The translations under genes were made by a program, and so were the position numbers. The notes under the pieces were generated by a model. That model had not been told where the DNA came from, made no database searches, and saw nothing but the letters and a program-made list of their open reading frames with translations. DNA of 64,000 nt from Cytophagaceae bacterium (GTDB lineage: Bacteria > Bacteroidota > Bacteroidia > Cytophagales > Spirosomataceae): positions 1 to 64,000 of the forward strand of contig CANFVE010000003.1 in NCBI GenBank assembly GCA_947450365.1, written 5' to 3'. Shown here one piece after another: positions 43,915 through 53,749 of this stretch; position 1 is the stretch's first letter, and every line of letters begins with the position of its first letter.

Positions 43915-45341
43915 TGATGGAAATTTTGACACAACAAACGGAAGAATTAATCGAAGAGGTTTTATACCTTCAAAAATCCTCCTTATTGCGCCTACGGAAT
44001 AATACGGCTACCGAGCGGATTTTGAAATTAAAATCTATTGAAACCTATATGTTGGACCACAAACAAGAATTGTTTGACGCCTTATATGCGGATTTCAAAA
44101 AACCGAGTTCTGAAGTGATTATCGCTGAAATGCTAGGTGTAAAACGCGAGATTGCCCATGCGAAATCAAATTTAGCCTCCTGGATGAAACCACAAAAAGT
44201 GGGAACTCCACTCCTTTTGTTGGGAACTCAAGGGCATGTATTGTTTGAGCCCAAGGGAATGTGTTTGATTATTGCGCCTTGGAATTACCCATTTAATTTG
44301 GCTATCAATCCGCTCATACATGCGATTGCCGCTGGTAATGCGGTGATTTTAAAGCCTTCTGAATTGAGTCCGAATACGTCAGCATATATCAAAAAGATGA
44401 TTACCCATTTATTTGATAAATCAGAGGTCGCCGTTTTTGAAGGGGATGCGACAGTTTCTACCTATTTATTAGAGCAACGCTTTGATCATATTTTTTTTAC
44501 GGGTAGTCCAGCCATCGGTAAAATTGTCATGCGTGCGGCTTCTAAGTTTTTAACCTCAGTAACCTTAGAATTAGGCGGAAAATCTCCTGCCATCGTAGGA
44601 CCTGATGTGGATTTGGCCCCTAGTGTTCAAAAAATGGCATGGGGAAAATTTTTAAACAATGGACAGACCTGTATCGCACCTGATTATGTTTTTGTGCATG
44701 AAAAAGTGGCTTTTTCGTTTATGGAAGCCATGGAAACCACGGTCCAAGCATTTTATAATCAGGAAAAAAAAGGAATTGTAAAAAGCGAAGATTATGCACG
44801 CATTGTAAATGAACGTCATTTTCAACGCATCATGACCTTATTGGAAGATGCTAAATCGAAAGGTGCTAAAATTGTTTTTGGCGGGGATTTTGATGAAAAG
44901 GATTGTTTTATCAGTCCGACTTTGCTGAGTCATTGTACACCGGACATGCAGATTATGCAAGAAGAAATTTTTGGCCCTATCCTACCCATGATGACGTACA
45001 CGTCTGAATCTCAAATCATTGATTATTTACAGGATGAGGAAAAGCCTTTAGCACTGTATGTATTTTCATCCGATGATGTGTTTACAGCGTATATATTAAA
45101 TAATACGTCTTCCGGAACCAGTGTGGTTAATGATTGTTTGATTCAATTTGGTCATACTGAATTACCCTTTGGTGGCGTAAATCATTCTGGCATCGGTAAA
45201 TCGGGTGGGAAATATGGATTTACGGAATTTTCAAATCAAAAATCGGTGGTTAAACAGCGGACTAATTTATTGAAGAATTTTTACCCGCCTTATACATTTA
45301 AATCAAAGTGGTTGATCGAACAAGTGTTACGATGGTTCTAA
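43914..45341 (+). CDS. aldehyde dehydrogenase, ALDH3/fatty-aldehyde-like
   Basis: 475 aa, the short class 3 form. EPKGMCLIIAPWNYPFNLAINPL, ILKPSELSPNTS, FFTGSPAIGKIVMRAAS, the general base E219 in TLELGGKSPAIVGPD and the nucleophile C253 in NNGQTCIAPDYV are all present; also EEIFGPILP. NAD(P)-dependent oxidation of medium/long aldehydes is the usual role of this clade. A C-terminal FYPPYTFKSKWLIEQVLRWF tail is partly hydrophobic and might touch the membrane, as in fatty-aldehyde dehydrogenases. Starts in a TAATG overlap; an ATG one codon later is equally possible. Confidence 0.92.
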   Translation: MMEILTQQTEELIEEVLYLQKSSLLRLRNNTATERILKLKSIETYMLDHKQELFDALYADFKKPSSEVIIAEMLGVKREIAHAKSNLASWMKPQKVGTPLLLLGTQGHVLFEPKGMCLIIAPWNYPFNLAINPLIHAIAAGNAVILKPSELSPNTSAYIKKMITHLFDKSEVAVFEGDATVSTYLLEQRFDHIFFTGSPAIGKIVMRAASKFLTSVTLELGGKSPAIVGPDVDLAPSVQKMAWGKFLNNGQTCIAPDYVFVHEKVAFSFMEAMETTVQAFYNQEKKGIVKSEDYARIVNERHFQRIMTLLEDAKSKGAKIVFGGDFDEKDCFISPTLLSHCTPDMQIMQEEIFGPILPMMTYTSESQIIDYLQDEEKPLALYVFSSDDVFTAYILNNTSSGTSVVNDCLIQFGHTELPFGGVNHSGIGKSGGKYGFTEFSNQKSVVKQRTNLLKNFYPPYTFKSKWLIEQVLRWF

Positions 45342-48130
45342 GGTTTATTTTTTGTTTGTGTTTATTGGTTTTACCTGTTTCGTTAAAGGCGCAGGGTTTG
45401 TATCCAATCATGGATCAAAATCCAGCCTCATTGGCATGGAAACAAATTTCATTGACCAAAAGCCCCATTCGCATCATTTATCCTGCTGGGGCTGATTCTT
45501 TGGCGCAAGTAACAGCCAATTATGTAAATCAATATATTCAGCAGGTGGGCGATGGAATGTTAACTTCTCTACATCCCTGGACTATTTTATTGCAAAACCA
45601 AGGTATTGTTAGCAATGGTTTTGTGAGTCTCTATGCCCCTAGGTCAGAATTTCTGAGTACGCCAAGTCAAGAAGCAGCGCTTCAAGGTACGAATGAGTGG
45701 TTAGCGTTGCTGGTTTCACATGAGACTCGGCACATGTACCAAAACGAATTAGGTCGAAAAGGAGTTGCTTCCTTTTTTCGAACTTTTTGGGGTAGCAATG
45801 GGCAGGGTTTATATTCAAATTTAATGATTCCGAATTGGCTGTGGGAAGGAGATGCAGTAGAAACAGAGACACGTTTAAACGGTTTTGGCCGTTCGCGTAT
45901 TCCACAATTTCACATGCCTCTGAATGCCTATTTGATGGAATATGGAGTACCGCATTATGCGAAAATGATGGGTAAGTCGTATCGAGAATTTGTGCCCAAT
46001 CATTATGTTTTTGGTCAATTTCTAAGTGCTAAGCTGAATCAAGGATTTGGTAATCAAGTGATTGGAGACCTTTGGACTCAAAGTCTAAAAAAGCCTAGGG
46101 CATTTGCTTTTTCTAATCAAGTGAAGTTGTTAACAGGACTGGGGATTGATGGATGGGCTGCCAATATGTTGCAAAAACAATTGGATTCTCTAAGGGCAAA
46201 TATTTTACCAAATACTAAAACTGTTTCACAGCTAAGTCCTGAAATAAAAAAGTCATATACGACCTATGATTATCCCATCTTGATTGGGCCTAATCAGGTA
46301 ATAGCGATAAAATCAGGGTTTTCTTCCATTCCGAGTTTAGTTTCCATAGAAAATTCGAAAGAAAAATTACTTACAGTTTTAGGACCGCTATATCCTAGTG
46401 GGATGCTTTCTGCCACGAAACAATTTGTGGTTTGGTCAGAAATCACGTATCATAAGCGTTGGGCTCAAAAGCAAGGGGCGCGTGTCGTTATGTTAAATCT
46501 TTCCACGGGTGAAAAAACGTATATCGATCAAGATCAAAAATGGATTTGTCCGAGTATCAGTCCGGATAATGCCTATTTGTCGGTATTAGTCCAAACAGAG
46601 GAAGGTACATCCCGTATTTTAATTTTAGATCGAGAATCAAAGGCAATTTTAGCTCAAATTAATCCAGAACCCGGGTCTCATTTTCTACATCCCAGGATTT
46701 CAAAAGAAGGCCGATTGGTCACTGTTGTTTTACAAAATCGGAGCAAAAAGATTGTGATTTATGATTGGCAAAAACAACAATTGGTGACAGAAAAGTCATT
46801 TGGGTCAGAAAATATTGCCTCACCTGTGGTAGCTGATTCCCTTGTGTATTTTAATAGACCCATGAATGGCCGTGACCAAATTTCTGCTTGGAATTATGTA
46901 TCAGGTAGAGAGTATGTGGTTAGTCAATCGAATTATGGAGCATATTCGGCATCAGAATTGAACGGCCAATTCGTTTTTTCTGATTATACAGCCAAGGGGA
47001 ATCGAATTGTGTCATCCCAACTTGATTTGTCGCCAATTGCACCCACAAAGACGGTGGTTCAATCCAATCATTCAACGTCAGAAGTTTTTGAAACAAAGCC
47101 TTACAGTAAATTAAATCTCATCAATATCTATTCTTGGGGGCCATATGTAGGTTCATCAGGTAATAAATTGGAATTGAGTGTCCTTTCTAAGAATATCACG
47201 AGTACGCTACAGTTGGGGGCCGGTTATCAATGGGATGCGAATGAGAAAACGGGGACTGAATTTATTCGAGGTTCATATCAGGGTTGGTGGCCTGTGATTG
47301 ATTTTTCTGCCCAACAAGGTGGTCGGCAAACCCAAATTTACATCGATCGAAAACAACCTTATGATTCCTTGCGTACGGATCAATGGACTCAACGAAAATT
47401 TGACATAGGCATTCGATTACCATTTAATCTGACCCATAGTGCTTTTCAAGAAAATGTTTCTTGGTCAAGTACATTTAGTTTATTTCAAGTGGATGGGTAT
47501 GATTTGCCCAAAAGATATCGGTCAGAAGCTTTCGATGGCACATATACCTCAATGACACATTCTTTGTCATATAATAAAATGTTAAACAAATCCTTATTAG
47601 ACTTACAATCTAAATGGGGCGTGCAAGCGAATATTTATTGGACTGGAATGCCATTTCAACAATCCTTGCAAGGAGAATTATTAGCGTTTCAAGCTAAAAT
47701 GTATTTGCCAGGCCTATTAAAACACCATGGATTTTCAGTTCGCTTCGGTTATCAGAAGGAATTAAAAGGGAATTATAATTTTTCAAGTCCATTGATTTTT
47801 CCAAGGGGCTATGCCTATGAACTTTTTGAAGATATGACGACCTATGCATTGGATTATCGCTTTCCAATTACCAATATGGATTTGCATATGGGTCGATATC
47901 TGTATTTTACTCGTTTGAAGGGCAATTTATTTGCTGATGGTGGCCGAGGAAATTATACCTCCTATGGGCAGGTGCAATCACAAGATTTCCAATCAGTTGG
48001 TTTTGATTTTTCAAGTCAATTTCACGTCATGCGCTTTTCTCAATCTTTTGAATTAGGCGTTCGAGGTGTATATAAATCTTTGACTGGTACAATGGAATGG
48101 TATCCCTTGGTTTTAGATATTGGGTTTTAA
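45332..48130 (+). CDS. surface metalloprotease-like protein: HExxH domain, beta-propeller, C-terminal barrel
   Basis: 932 aa from MVLRFIFCLCLLVLPVSLKAQ, a signal peptide. Around residues 45-260 is a peptidase-MA-like domain with H130-E131-T132-R133-H134 (HExxH), and E172 in NWLWEGDAVETE is a candidate third zinc ligand. The middle (about 290-580) reads as a TolB-like propeller (CPSISPDNAYLSVL, ILDRESKAIL, HPRISKEGRLVTVV). The last ~300 residues are barrel-like strands including NLFADGGRGNYTSY and ending in VLDIGF. Expected as an outer-membrane protein with a zinc domain exposed. The start overlaps the aldehyde dehydrogenase stop by 10 nt; the longer frame begins at a GTG within that gene. Confidence 0.78.
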   Translation: MVLRFIFCLCLLVLPVSLKAQGLYPIMDQNPASLAWKQISLTKSPIRIIYPAGADSLAQVTANYVNQYIQQVGDGMLTSLHPWTILLQNQGIVSNGFVSLYAPRSEFLSTPSQEAALQGTNEWLALLVSHETRHMYQNELGRKGVASFFRTFWGSNGQGLYSNLMIPNWLWEGDAVETETRLNGFGRSRIPQFHMPLNAYLMEYGVPHYAKMMGKSYREFVPNHYVFGQFLSAKLNQGFGNQVIGDLWTQSLKKPRAFAFSNQVKLLTGLGIDGWAANMLQKQLDSLRANILPNTKTVSQLSPEIKKSYTTYDYPILIGPNQVIAIKSGFSSIPSLVSIENSKEKLLTVLGPLYPSGMLSATKQFVVWSEITYHKRWAQKQGARVVMLNLSTGEKTYIDQDQKWICPSISPDNAYLSVLVQTEEGTSRILILDRESKAILAQINPEPGSHFLHPRISKEGRLVTVVLQNRSKKIVIYDWQKQQLVTEKSFGSENIASPVVADSLVYFNRPMNGRDQISAWNYVSGREYVVSQSNYGAYSASELNGQFVFSDYTAKGNRIVSSQLDLSPIAPTKTVVQSNHSTSEVFETKPYSKLNLINIYSWGPYVGSSGNKLELSVLSKNITSTLQLGAGYQWDANEKTGTEFIRGSYQGWWPVIDFSAQQGGRQTQIYIDRKQPYDSLRTDQWTQRKFDIGIRLPFNLTHSAFQENVSWSSTFSLFQVDGYDLPKRYRSEAFDGTYTSMTHSLSYNKMLNKSLLDLQSKWGVQANIYWTGMPFQQSLQGELLAFQAKMYLPGLLKHHGFSVRFGYQKELKGNYNFSSPLIFPRGYAYELFEDMTTYALDYRFPITNMDLHMGRYLYFTRLKGNLFADGGRGNYTSYGQVQSQDFQSVGFDFSSQFHVMRFSQSFELGVRGVYKSLTGTMEWYPLVLDIGF

Positions 48131-49212
48131 TGAAAAATATTGGGATCCTTTTATTGGGCTTTTTTGCTTTATTTTCCTGTGAGACGAATGTTGATTCAAA
48201 AGGAGAAAAAATGCCTCCTGCTACTGCATATTTATCTCAGCAGGACCCAATTAAAGTGATTGCTTTTTTGAGTCAATTGCTAGAAGATCAACAAAGTGCT
48301 TCTTTATATTATTTACGAGCCAAGGCTTATTATGATTTACATGTGTATCAAAAGGCATACGTTGATATAAATAAAGCTATTGAAAATGTTCCGAGCGACT
48401 TAGACTATTTATTTCTATCCGCGAAGATTAAATTTAATTTGGAATTGTATCAAGAGGCTTTAAAAGATGCCCATGTGGTTGAGTCGGCGAAAAAAGAGAA
48501 TGTGGATATTTTTCGATTACTCGCTAAAATTCATTTGTTTCTACATCAACCTGCCTTAGTTCATATATATATTCGAAAAGCCCAAATGCTCAAAATGTCC
48601 TCAGATGCGAATGTCAGCCTGCAGGCTTTTTCTCGATTGTCCCAACTTGATAGTTTGACCTTTGAAAAGCGATATTTTACGTTAAATCCTCAGGAGTTGC
48701 AGGACCCATTGTTGCATCGATTGAATATCGAAAGTAAATTTTCTTTGATGCCGGCTATTCAATATCAGGCCTTGGTATTGGCGGAAATTAAAAAGTACCC
48801 ATTAGATCCGCATTTACTTAGAATTTGGGCAAGGTTTTTGGGTAAAATAGGTAAAAATGCGTTGGCTGAACAGGTATATAAAAAAGTGGATGAACAATTT
48901 ATTGATAATTTTCAATTAAAATTAGAATGGGCTCAATTTTATATGAAGGTTCGAAATTATCCTAGCGCCTTAGGTATTCTATCACAAATTCCTGTAAGTT
49001 CATTGGTTTTCAAGGAGGTATTATGGCATAAATCGTTGATTTATGGCTATATGGGTAATAAAGTGGCAAATTTGTCTGTACTTGATTCTGGAATTCAATT
49101 CTTTAATCAGGATATTCGATTTCGAATGTCAAAGGATCGGTTGACAGGTAAGCGAGCGGATTCCTTACAGATTCCTTTAGATTCTATACCCGAAGGTCGG
49201 CGTGAATTTTGA
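48130..49212 (+). CDS. TPR lipoprotein
   Basis: 360 aa. Lipoprotein signal [20 protein letters not shown] with the lipidated Cys at about position 17. Downstream are tetratricopeptide helices: [31 protein letters not shown] (a TPR pair, quoted by its ends [10 protein letters not shown] and INKAIENV), [20 protein letters not shown], and [23 protein letters not shown] further on. Probable role: protein-protein scaffold on the periplasmic face of the outer membrane, perhaps a partner of the barrel protein just upstream (inference). Start in a TAATG overlap with that gene; the longer frame lies inside its 3' end. Confidence 0.8.
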   Translation: MKNIGILLLGFFALFSCETNVDSKGEKMPPATAYLSQQDPIKVIAFLSQLLEDQQSASLYYLRAKAYYDLHVYQKAYVDINKAIENVPSDLDYLFLSAKIKFNLELYQEALKDAHVVESAKKENVDIFRLLAKIHLFLHQPALVHIYIRKAQMLKMSSDANVSLQAFSRLSQLDSLTFEKRYFTLNPQELQDPLLHRLNIESKFSLMPAIQYQALVLAEIKKYPLDPHLLRIWARFLGKIGKNALAEQVYKKVDEQFIDNFQLKLEWAQFYMKVRNYPSALGILSQIPVSSLVFKEVLWHKSLIYGYMGNKVANLSVLDSGIQFFNQDIRFRMSKDRLTGKRADSLQIPLDSIPEGRREF

Positions 49213-49223
49213 GCTTAAATTCG

Positions 49224-49231
49224 TACATTTG
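49224..49231 (+). promoter_or_regulatory. -7 promoter element for thrS
   Basis: TACATTTG, exact TAnnTTTG, 16 nt before the thrS ATG. It lies in the longer open frame of thrS and so argues for the internal start. Confidence 0.55.
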
Positions 49232-49247
49232 TGCAAAATTTTTAAGA

Positions 49248-51188
49248 ATGATTAAAATAACTTTTCCAGACGGTCTGGTTCGTGAATTCGAAGCGGGAAT
49301 TACAGCGAATGAGATTGCGATGCAAATTTCTGAGGGTTTAGCGCGTAATGTGTTGGCTGTCAAATTAAATGATGAGGTGGTGGATTCCTCTACGCCTATT
49401 TTACAGGATTCAGCCTTGCAATTATTAACGTGGAATGATGCGGAAGGTAAAAAGACGTTTTGGCATTCATCCGCGCATTTATTAGCAGAAGCGATTGAGG
49501 CGATTTATCCAGGTACTAAGTTTGGGATTGGTCCGGCGATTGAACAGGGATTTTATTATGATATTGATTTAGGAGAGCGAGAATTTGGTTCTGAGCAGTT
49601 TAAGGCGATTGAGGATAAAATGTTGGAATTAGCTCGATTGAAACAAGACTATCAGCGGAAAGAAGTATCTAAATCCGACGCGATTGCTTATTTTAAAGAA
49701 AAAGGCGACGAATATAAATTAGAATTATTAGAGGGCCTTTCGGATGGTTCGATTACATTTTACACTCAGGGAAATTTTACGGATTTATGTAAAGGGCCAC
49801 ATATTCCACAAACGGGATTTATTAAATCGGTGAAGTTGTTAAGTGTGGCAGGAGCTTATTGGCGTGGAGATGAAAAGCGGAAGCAAATGACTCGGATTTA
49901 TGCCATTACGTTTCCGAAAGCGAAGGAATTAGAAGAGTATTTAACGCTGTTGGAAGAGGCCAAGCGTCGGGATCATCGGAAATTAGGCAAGGAATTAGAA
50001 TTGTTTGCATTTTCGGAGAAAGTGGGGATGGGATTGCCTTTGTGGTTACCTAAAGGGACATTATTGCGGGAGCGTTTGGAGAATTTTTTGCGTCGGGCCC
50101 AAGTTCGTGCCGGCTATTCCCCTGTCATAACGCCTCATATAGCCAGTAAAGAATTGTATGTGACTTCTGGTCATTATGCGAAATACGGAAAGGATTCGTT
50201 TCAGCCGATTCATACTCCGGATGAAGGAGAAGAGTTTTTCTTGAAGCCGATGAATTGTCCGCACCATTGTGAGATTTACAAGACAAAACCTCGTAGTTAC
50301 AAGGATTTACCTTTGCGCTTGGCGGAATTTGGCACGGTATATCGCTATGAGCAATCAGGTGAATTGCATGGATTGACACGCGTTCGTGGATTTACGCAGG
50401 ATGATGCACATATATTTTGTCGGCCAGATCAGGTTGAGGATGAATTTATGAAGGTGATTGATTTGGTGCTTTATGTGTTTAAGGCCTTAGGATTTCATGA
50501 ATATTCGGCGCAAGTTTCGTTGCGGGATAAGGAGAATCGAGAAAAATACATTGGGAATGATGAAGATTGGGACCGTGCAGAAGCGTCGATTATTCGTTCG
50601 GCTGAGGCGAAGGGACTCCCAACGGTCATTGAATATGGGGAAGCCGCCTTTTATGGTCCTAAATTGGATTTTATGGTCCGAGATGCCCTTGGACGGAAAT
50701 GGCAATTGGGTACGATTCAGGTAGATTATCAATTGCCCCAACGATTTGAATTAGAATATACCGGTTCTGACAATGCAAAACATCGACCGGTTATGATTCA
50801 CCGGGCGCCTTTTGGGTCTTTGGAGCGTTTTGTGGCTATTTTGATTGAAAATACGGCTGGAAATTTCCCATTATGGTTATCCCCGGATCAATTGGCTGTA
50901 TTGCCTATTTCGGAGAAATACGAGGATTATGCGAACGAAATTTACTTACGTTTGCAGGAAAAGGATTTACGAGGATATGTGGATCATCGCGATGAGAAGA
51001 TTGGCCGAAAAATTCGGGATGCGGAGGTGAGTAAGGTGCCATTTATGATCGTTGTTGGGGATAAGGAACAGGCCGAAGGGCTAGTTAGTATCCGCAAAAA
51101 AGGACAGGGTGATTTGGGATCGATGAGTTTAGATGCTTTTATTACCTTGGCACAAGAGGAAATTGCGCAATTGACCGTAGATAAGTAA
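49248..51188 (+). CDS. thrS: threonine--tRNA ligase
   Basis: 646 aa, four-domain form: TGS domain ([17 protein letters not shown] at the N-terminus), the editing domain with [18 protein letters not shown] and a later CKGPHIP zinc-type segment, the class II catalytic core ([17 protein letters not shown]-like [33 protein letters not shown]) and the anticodon-binding domain with [16 protein letters not shown]. Charges tRNA(Thr). The frame opens 13 codons earlier at a TTG, but a promoter box lies within that extension. Starts the cluster thrS-infC-rpmI-rplT. Confidence 0.97.
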   Translation: MIKITFPDGLVREFEAGITANEIAMQISEGLARNVLAVKLNDEVVDSSTPILQDSALQLLTWNDAEGKKTFWHSSAHLLAEAIEAIYPGTKFGIGPAIEQGFYYDIDLGEREFGSEQFKAIEDKMLELARLKQDYQRKEVSKSDAIAYFKEKGDEYKLELLEGLSDGSITFYTQGNFTDLCKGPHIPQTGFIKSVKLLSVAGAYWRGDEKRKQMTRIYAITFPKAKELEEYLTLLEEAKRRDHRKLGKELELFAFSEKVGMGLPLWLPKGTLLRERLENFLRRAQVRAGYSPVITPHIASKELYVTSGHYAKYGKDSFQPIHTPDEGEEFFLKPMNCPHHCEIYKTKPRSYKDLPLRLAEFGTVYRYEQSGELHGLTRVRGFTQDDAHIFCRPDQVEDEFMKVIDLVLYVFKALGFHEYSAQVSLRDKENREKYIGNDEDWDRAEASIIRSAEAKGLPTVIEYGEAAFYGPKLDFMVRDALGRKWQLGTIQVDYQLPQRFELEYTGSDNAKHRPVMIHRAPFGSLERFVAILIENTAGNFPLWLSPDQLAVLPISEKYEDYANEIYLRLQEKDLRGYVDHRDEKIGRKIRDAEVSKVPFMIVVGDKEQAEGLVSIRKKGQGDLGSMSLDAFITLAQEEIAQLTVDK

Positions 51189-51200
51189 AGCGGTTATTGT

Positions 51201-51231
51201 TTGCAAATCCGTTAAAATAGAGTTAGATTTC
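51201..51231 (+). promoter_or_regulatory. possible promoter for infC (TTG-N20-TAGATTTC)
   Basis: TTG (51201-51203), 20 nt, TAGATTTC (51224-51231), one base from TAnnTTTG. It lies in the 80-base thrS-infC gap; ATG 37 nt further on. Confidence 0.45.
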
Positions 51232-51268
51232 GAATTGATTGAAAAAATATTAAACCAAAATTATATTT

Positions 51269-51829
51269 ATGGCTTTACGCCCCAATAACAATTACCGAGG
51301 AAACCGAAGAGAAGAAGAACCCTATCGCATTAACCAATTGATTCGTGGAGTTGCTGAAGTACGCTTAGTTGGCGAAAATGTCGAGCAAGGTGTCTATGAA
51401 TTCGCGAAAGCTATAGCAATCGCTGAATCACAGAGCTTAGATTTAGTGGAAATCTCACCCAATGCGGTCCCTCCTGTTTGTAAGGTTATCGATTATGCGA
51501 AGTTTAAGTATGATCAAAAGAAAAAGCAAAAGGAAATCAAAGCCAATGCCACTAAAACGGTTATTAAAGAAATTCGCTTCGGTCCGAATACGGATGAGCA
51601 TGATTTCAATTTTAAATTAAAACACGCCGTCAATTTTTTGAAGGAAGGTGCTAAAGTGAAGGCTTATGTGCATTTTGTGGGAAGAACCATTGTCTTTAAA
51701 GAACGCGGTGAAATGTTACTATTGAACTTTGCCAAAGGCTTAGAAGAAGTTGGCAAGCCAGACGATATGCCTAAATTAGAAGGTAAGCGGATGAGCATCA
51801 TTTTTTCGCCAAAAGCGCAAAAGAAATAA
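51269..51829 (+). CDS. infC: translation initiation factor IF-3
   Basis: 186 aa. N-terminal domain [27 protein letters not shown], with the linker [32 protein letters not shown] (hallmarks VEISP and CKVIDYGKF-like), and C-terminal [26 protein letters not shown]. It has a plain ATG start, not the rare AUU start used for autoregulation in enterobacteria. Binds 30S and proofreads start-codon choice. Followed by rpmI after 76 bases. Confidence 0.97.
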   Translation: MALRPNNNYRGNRREEEPYRINQLIRGVAEVRLVGENVEQGVYEFAKAIAIAESQSLDLVEISPNAVPPVCKVIDYAKFKYDQKKKQKEIKANATKTVIKEIRFGPNTDEHDFNFKLKHAVNFLKEGAKVKAYVHFVGRTIVFKERGEMLLLNFAKGLEEVGKPDDMPKLEGKRMSIIFSPKAQKK

Positions 51830-51865
51830 TTTTAAACAATCTGTGGAATTATAGGGTAAATTTCT

Positions 51866-51873
51866 TACTTTTG
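51866..51873 (+). promoter_or_regulatory. -7 promoter element for rpmI-rplT
   Basis: TACTTTTG, exact TAnnTTTG, 32 nt before the rpmI ATG. Suggests L35 and L20 can be made apart from IF-3. Confidence 0.55.
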
Positions 51874-51905
51874 CGTTCCAATTTTTACATTTAATAATTA
51901 AACGA

Positions 51906-52100
51906 ATGCCAAAAATTAAAACCAACTCTGGAGCGAAAAAGCGTTTCAAAGTAACGGGAACTGGTAAAATCAAGCGTAAGCACGCTTTTCACAGCCATAT
52001 CCTTACTAAAAAAACCACGAAACAAAAGCGTAATTTAGTTCACGCTACTTTAGTTTCACCTTCTGATATGGACCGCGTAAATTTATTATTAGGTCTATAA
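51906..52100 (+). CDS. rpmI: 50S ribosomal protein L35
   Basis: 64 aa, normal L35: [21 protein letters not shown], then [22 protein letters not shown], all very basic. Part of the conserved infC-rpmI-rplT order. The 85-base gap to rplT holds a short palindrome (GTTC-ATAC-GAAC at about 52150) that might be an L20 autoregulatory site, not demonstrated. Confidence 0.97.
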   Translation: MPKIKTNSGAKKRFKVTGTGKIKRKHAFHSHILTKKTTKQKRNLVHATLVSPSDMDRVNLLLGL

Positions 52101-52185
52101 GTATCAGTTAAAAGTTATTGTTAAACCAGAATAAAGGCAAAAAAGAGTTCATACGAACCGCCTACATTCAAAAAACAAAAAAAAT

Positions 52186-52530
52186 ATGCCACGTAGTGTC
52201 AACCATGTAGCTTCAAGAGCTAGAAGAAAAAAAATCCTAAAGTTAGCGAAAGGATTTTACGGTCGCGGAAAGAACGTTTGGACTGTAGCTAAAAACAAAG
52301 TAGAGAAAGGTTTGCAATATGCGTACCGGGATCGTAAGGTTAAGAAAAGAGATTTTCGTGGACTTTGGATTCAGCGTATTAATGCAGCTGCCCGTCAAGA
52401 AGGTCTATCCTACTCGGCATTTATGGGTAAATACAATAAATCGGGAATGGCGTTAAACCGGAAGGTATTAGCAGATTTAGCCATGAATCACCCAGAAGCG
52501 TTTAAAGCTGTTCTTAAGAAATTAGCTTAA
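52186..52530 (+). CDS. rplT: 50S ribosomal protein L20
   Basis: 114 aa, full-length L20: [54 protein letters not shown] and [20 protein letters not shown]. Early assembly protein of the 50S subunit; in other bacteria it represses its own operon by binding the leader. Last gene of the cluster, followed by a clean terminator. Confidence 0.97.
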   Translation: MPRSVNHVASRARRKKILKLAKGFYGRGKNVWTVAKNKVEKGLQYAYRDRKVKKRDFRGLWIQRINAAARQEGLSYSAFMGKYNKSGMALNRKVLADLAMNHPEAFKAVLKKLA

Positions 52531-52549
52531 TCGTTCACGAATTGAAATG

Positions 52550-52581
52550 AAAGTCCCGGATTTATTCGGGACTTTTTTTTT
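52550..52581 (+). terminator. terminator after rplT
   Basis: Stem AAAGTCCCG / CGGGACTTT with an 8-base loop and a nine-T run, 19 nt after the rplT stop. Confidence 0.92.
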
Positions 52582-52587
52582 ATCTTT

Positions 52588-52595
52588 TATCTTTG
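52588..52595 (+). promoter_or_regulatory. -7 promoter element for the cysteine desulfurase-xdhC unit
   Basis: TATCTTTG, exact TAnnTTTG, just after the rplT terminator and 17 nt before the ATG. Confidence 0.6.
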
Positions 52596-52612
52596 TTTAT
52601 TAATTCATCTGA

Positions 52613-53749
52613 ATGGATTCTCCGCGTTATTTTGATTATGCCTCGACAACTCCTGTAGATCCAGTAGTTCTTGAATCTATGATGCCTTATTTTTCTGAGG
52701 TTTTCGGAAATGCGGGATCGGGTCAGCATTATTTTGGTTGGCAGGCCCATGATGCCGTCGAACAGGCCCGAAAACAAATTGCAACCTATTTTAATGCGCA
52801 TTCGTCTCAAGTATTATTTACCTCTGGTGCCACGGAATCCAATAATTTGGCTATTATTGGTTTCTTAGCTAAATTGACTCCTGCCCATGTAATTACATCT
52901 TCCATTGAACATAAAGCGGTGTTGGAGGTATTTAAACATTTGGAAACTTTAGGTTGGGAGGTGACTTATCTGAAACCAACGGCCCAGGGTGAAATCTCGT
53001 TAGATATCGTTCGTGAAGCTATACTTCCCGGACAAACAAAATTAATCTCACTTATGTGGGTGAATAACGAGCTAGGGACGATCAATCCAATCCATCCCAT
53101 AGCTGATTTATGTGTAAAACATGGAATTGTTTTTCATACAGATGCGACCCAGGCGATTGGTAAATTAGCTATACATCAAGGTTCATTACCCGATTTAATT
53201 AGTTTTTCAGGTCATAAAATTTATAGCCCCAAAGGTATCGGAGGGTTGATCATTAAAAAAGGTATTCAATTACATGCTCAATTGCTAGGCGGTGGCCAGG
53301 AACGAAATATGCGTTCGGGGACCTTAGCTGTCCAACAAATTGTTGCCCTTGGAACTTCGTTTCTTCGTTTGCCTGTGTATTTAGCCCAAATGGACCGGTT
53401 AAAAATATTCCAAAAATCCATAGAACACAGATTAACAACTCATTTTCTTGGTAAGTTACAGCTGAATGGAAATACACTAAATCGTGTTCCGCATATCATA
53501 AATATAACATTGATGGATGTGGATTGGGAAAATATGTTCCGTGTAATGCCTAAAATTGCAATAAGTAACGGTTCTGCCTGCAACGCCCGAAAGCAATTAG
53601 CATCGCATGTTTTAATGGCTTTAGGTCATCGGGAAGCGAATGCGTTAAGTACCTTGCGTATTTCATTATCCCACTTGACCACAGAAGCTGATATCAATTT
53701 TTTGGAGGAATATTTAATTGAAAAAATAGGTTTAATGTATTCGGCATGA
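52613..53749 (+). CDS. cysteine desulfurase (NifS/IscS family)
   Basis: 378 aa. PLP fold type I: YFDYASTTPVDP, FTSGATESNNLAIIG, SSIEHKAVLE, MWVNNELGTINPI, the PLP lysine K202 in SGHKIYSPKGIGG, and the catalytic cysteine loop around C323 in NGSACNARKQ. Takes sulfur from cysteine as a persulfide. It lacks neighbouring iscU or suf genes; instead its last codon overlaps the start of xdhC (ATGA), which points to a dedicated sulfur donor for the molybdenum cofactor, as NifS4 is for XdhC in Rhodobacter. That role is inference. Confidence 0.93.
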   Translation: MDSPRYFDYASTTPVDPVVLESMMPYFSEVFGNAGSGQHYFGWQAHDAVEQARKQIATYFNAHSSQVLFTSGATESNNLAIIGFLAKLTPAHVITSSIEHKAVLEVFKHLETLGWEVTYLKPTAQGEISLDIVREAILPGQTKLISLMWVNNELGTINPIHPIADLCVKHGIVFHTDATQAIGKLAIHQGSLPDLISFSGHKIYSPKGIGGLIIKKGIQLHAQLLGGGQERNMRSGTLAVQQIVALGTSFLRLPVYLAQMDRLKIFQKSIEHRLTTHFLGKLQLNGNTLNRVPHIINITLMDVDWENMFRVMPKIAISNGSACNARKQLASHVLMALGHREANALSTLRISLSHLTTEADINFLEEYLIEKIGLMYSA

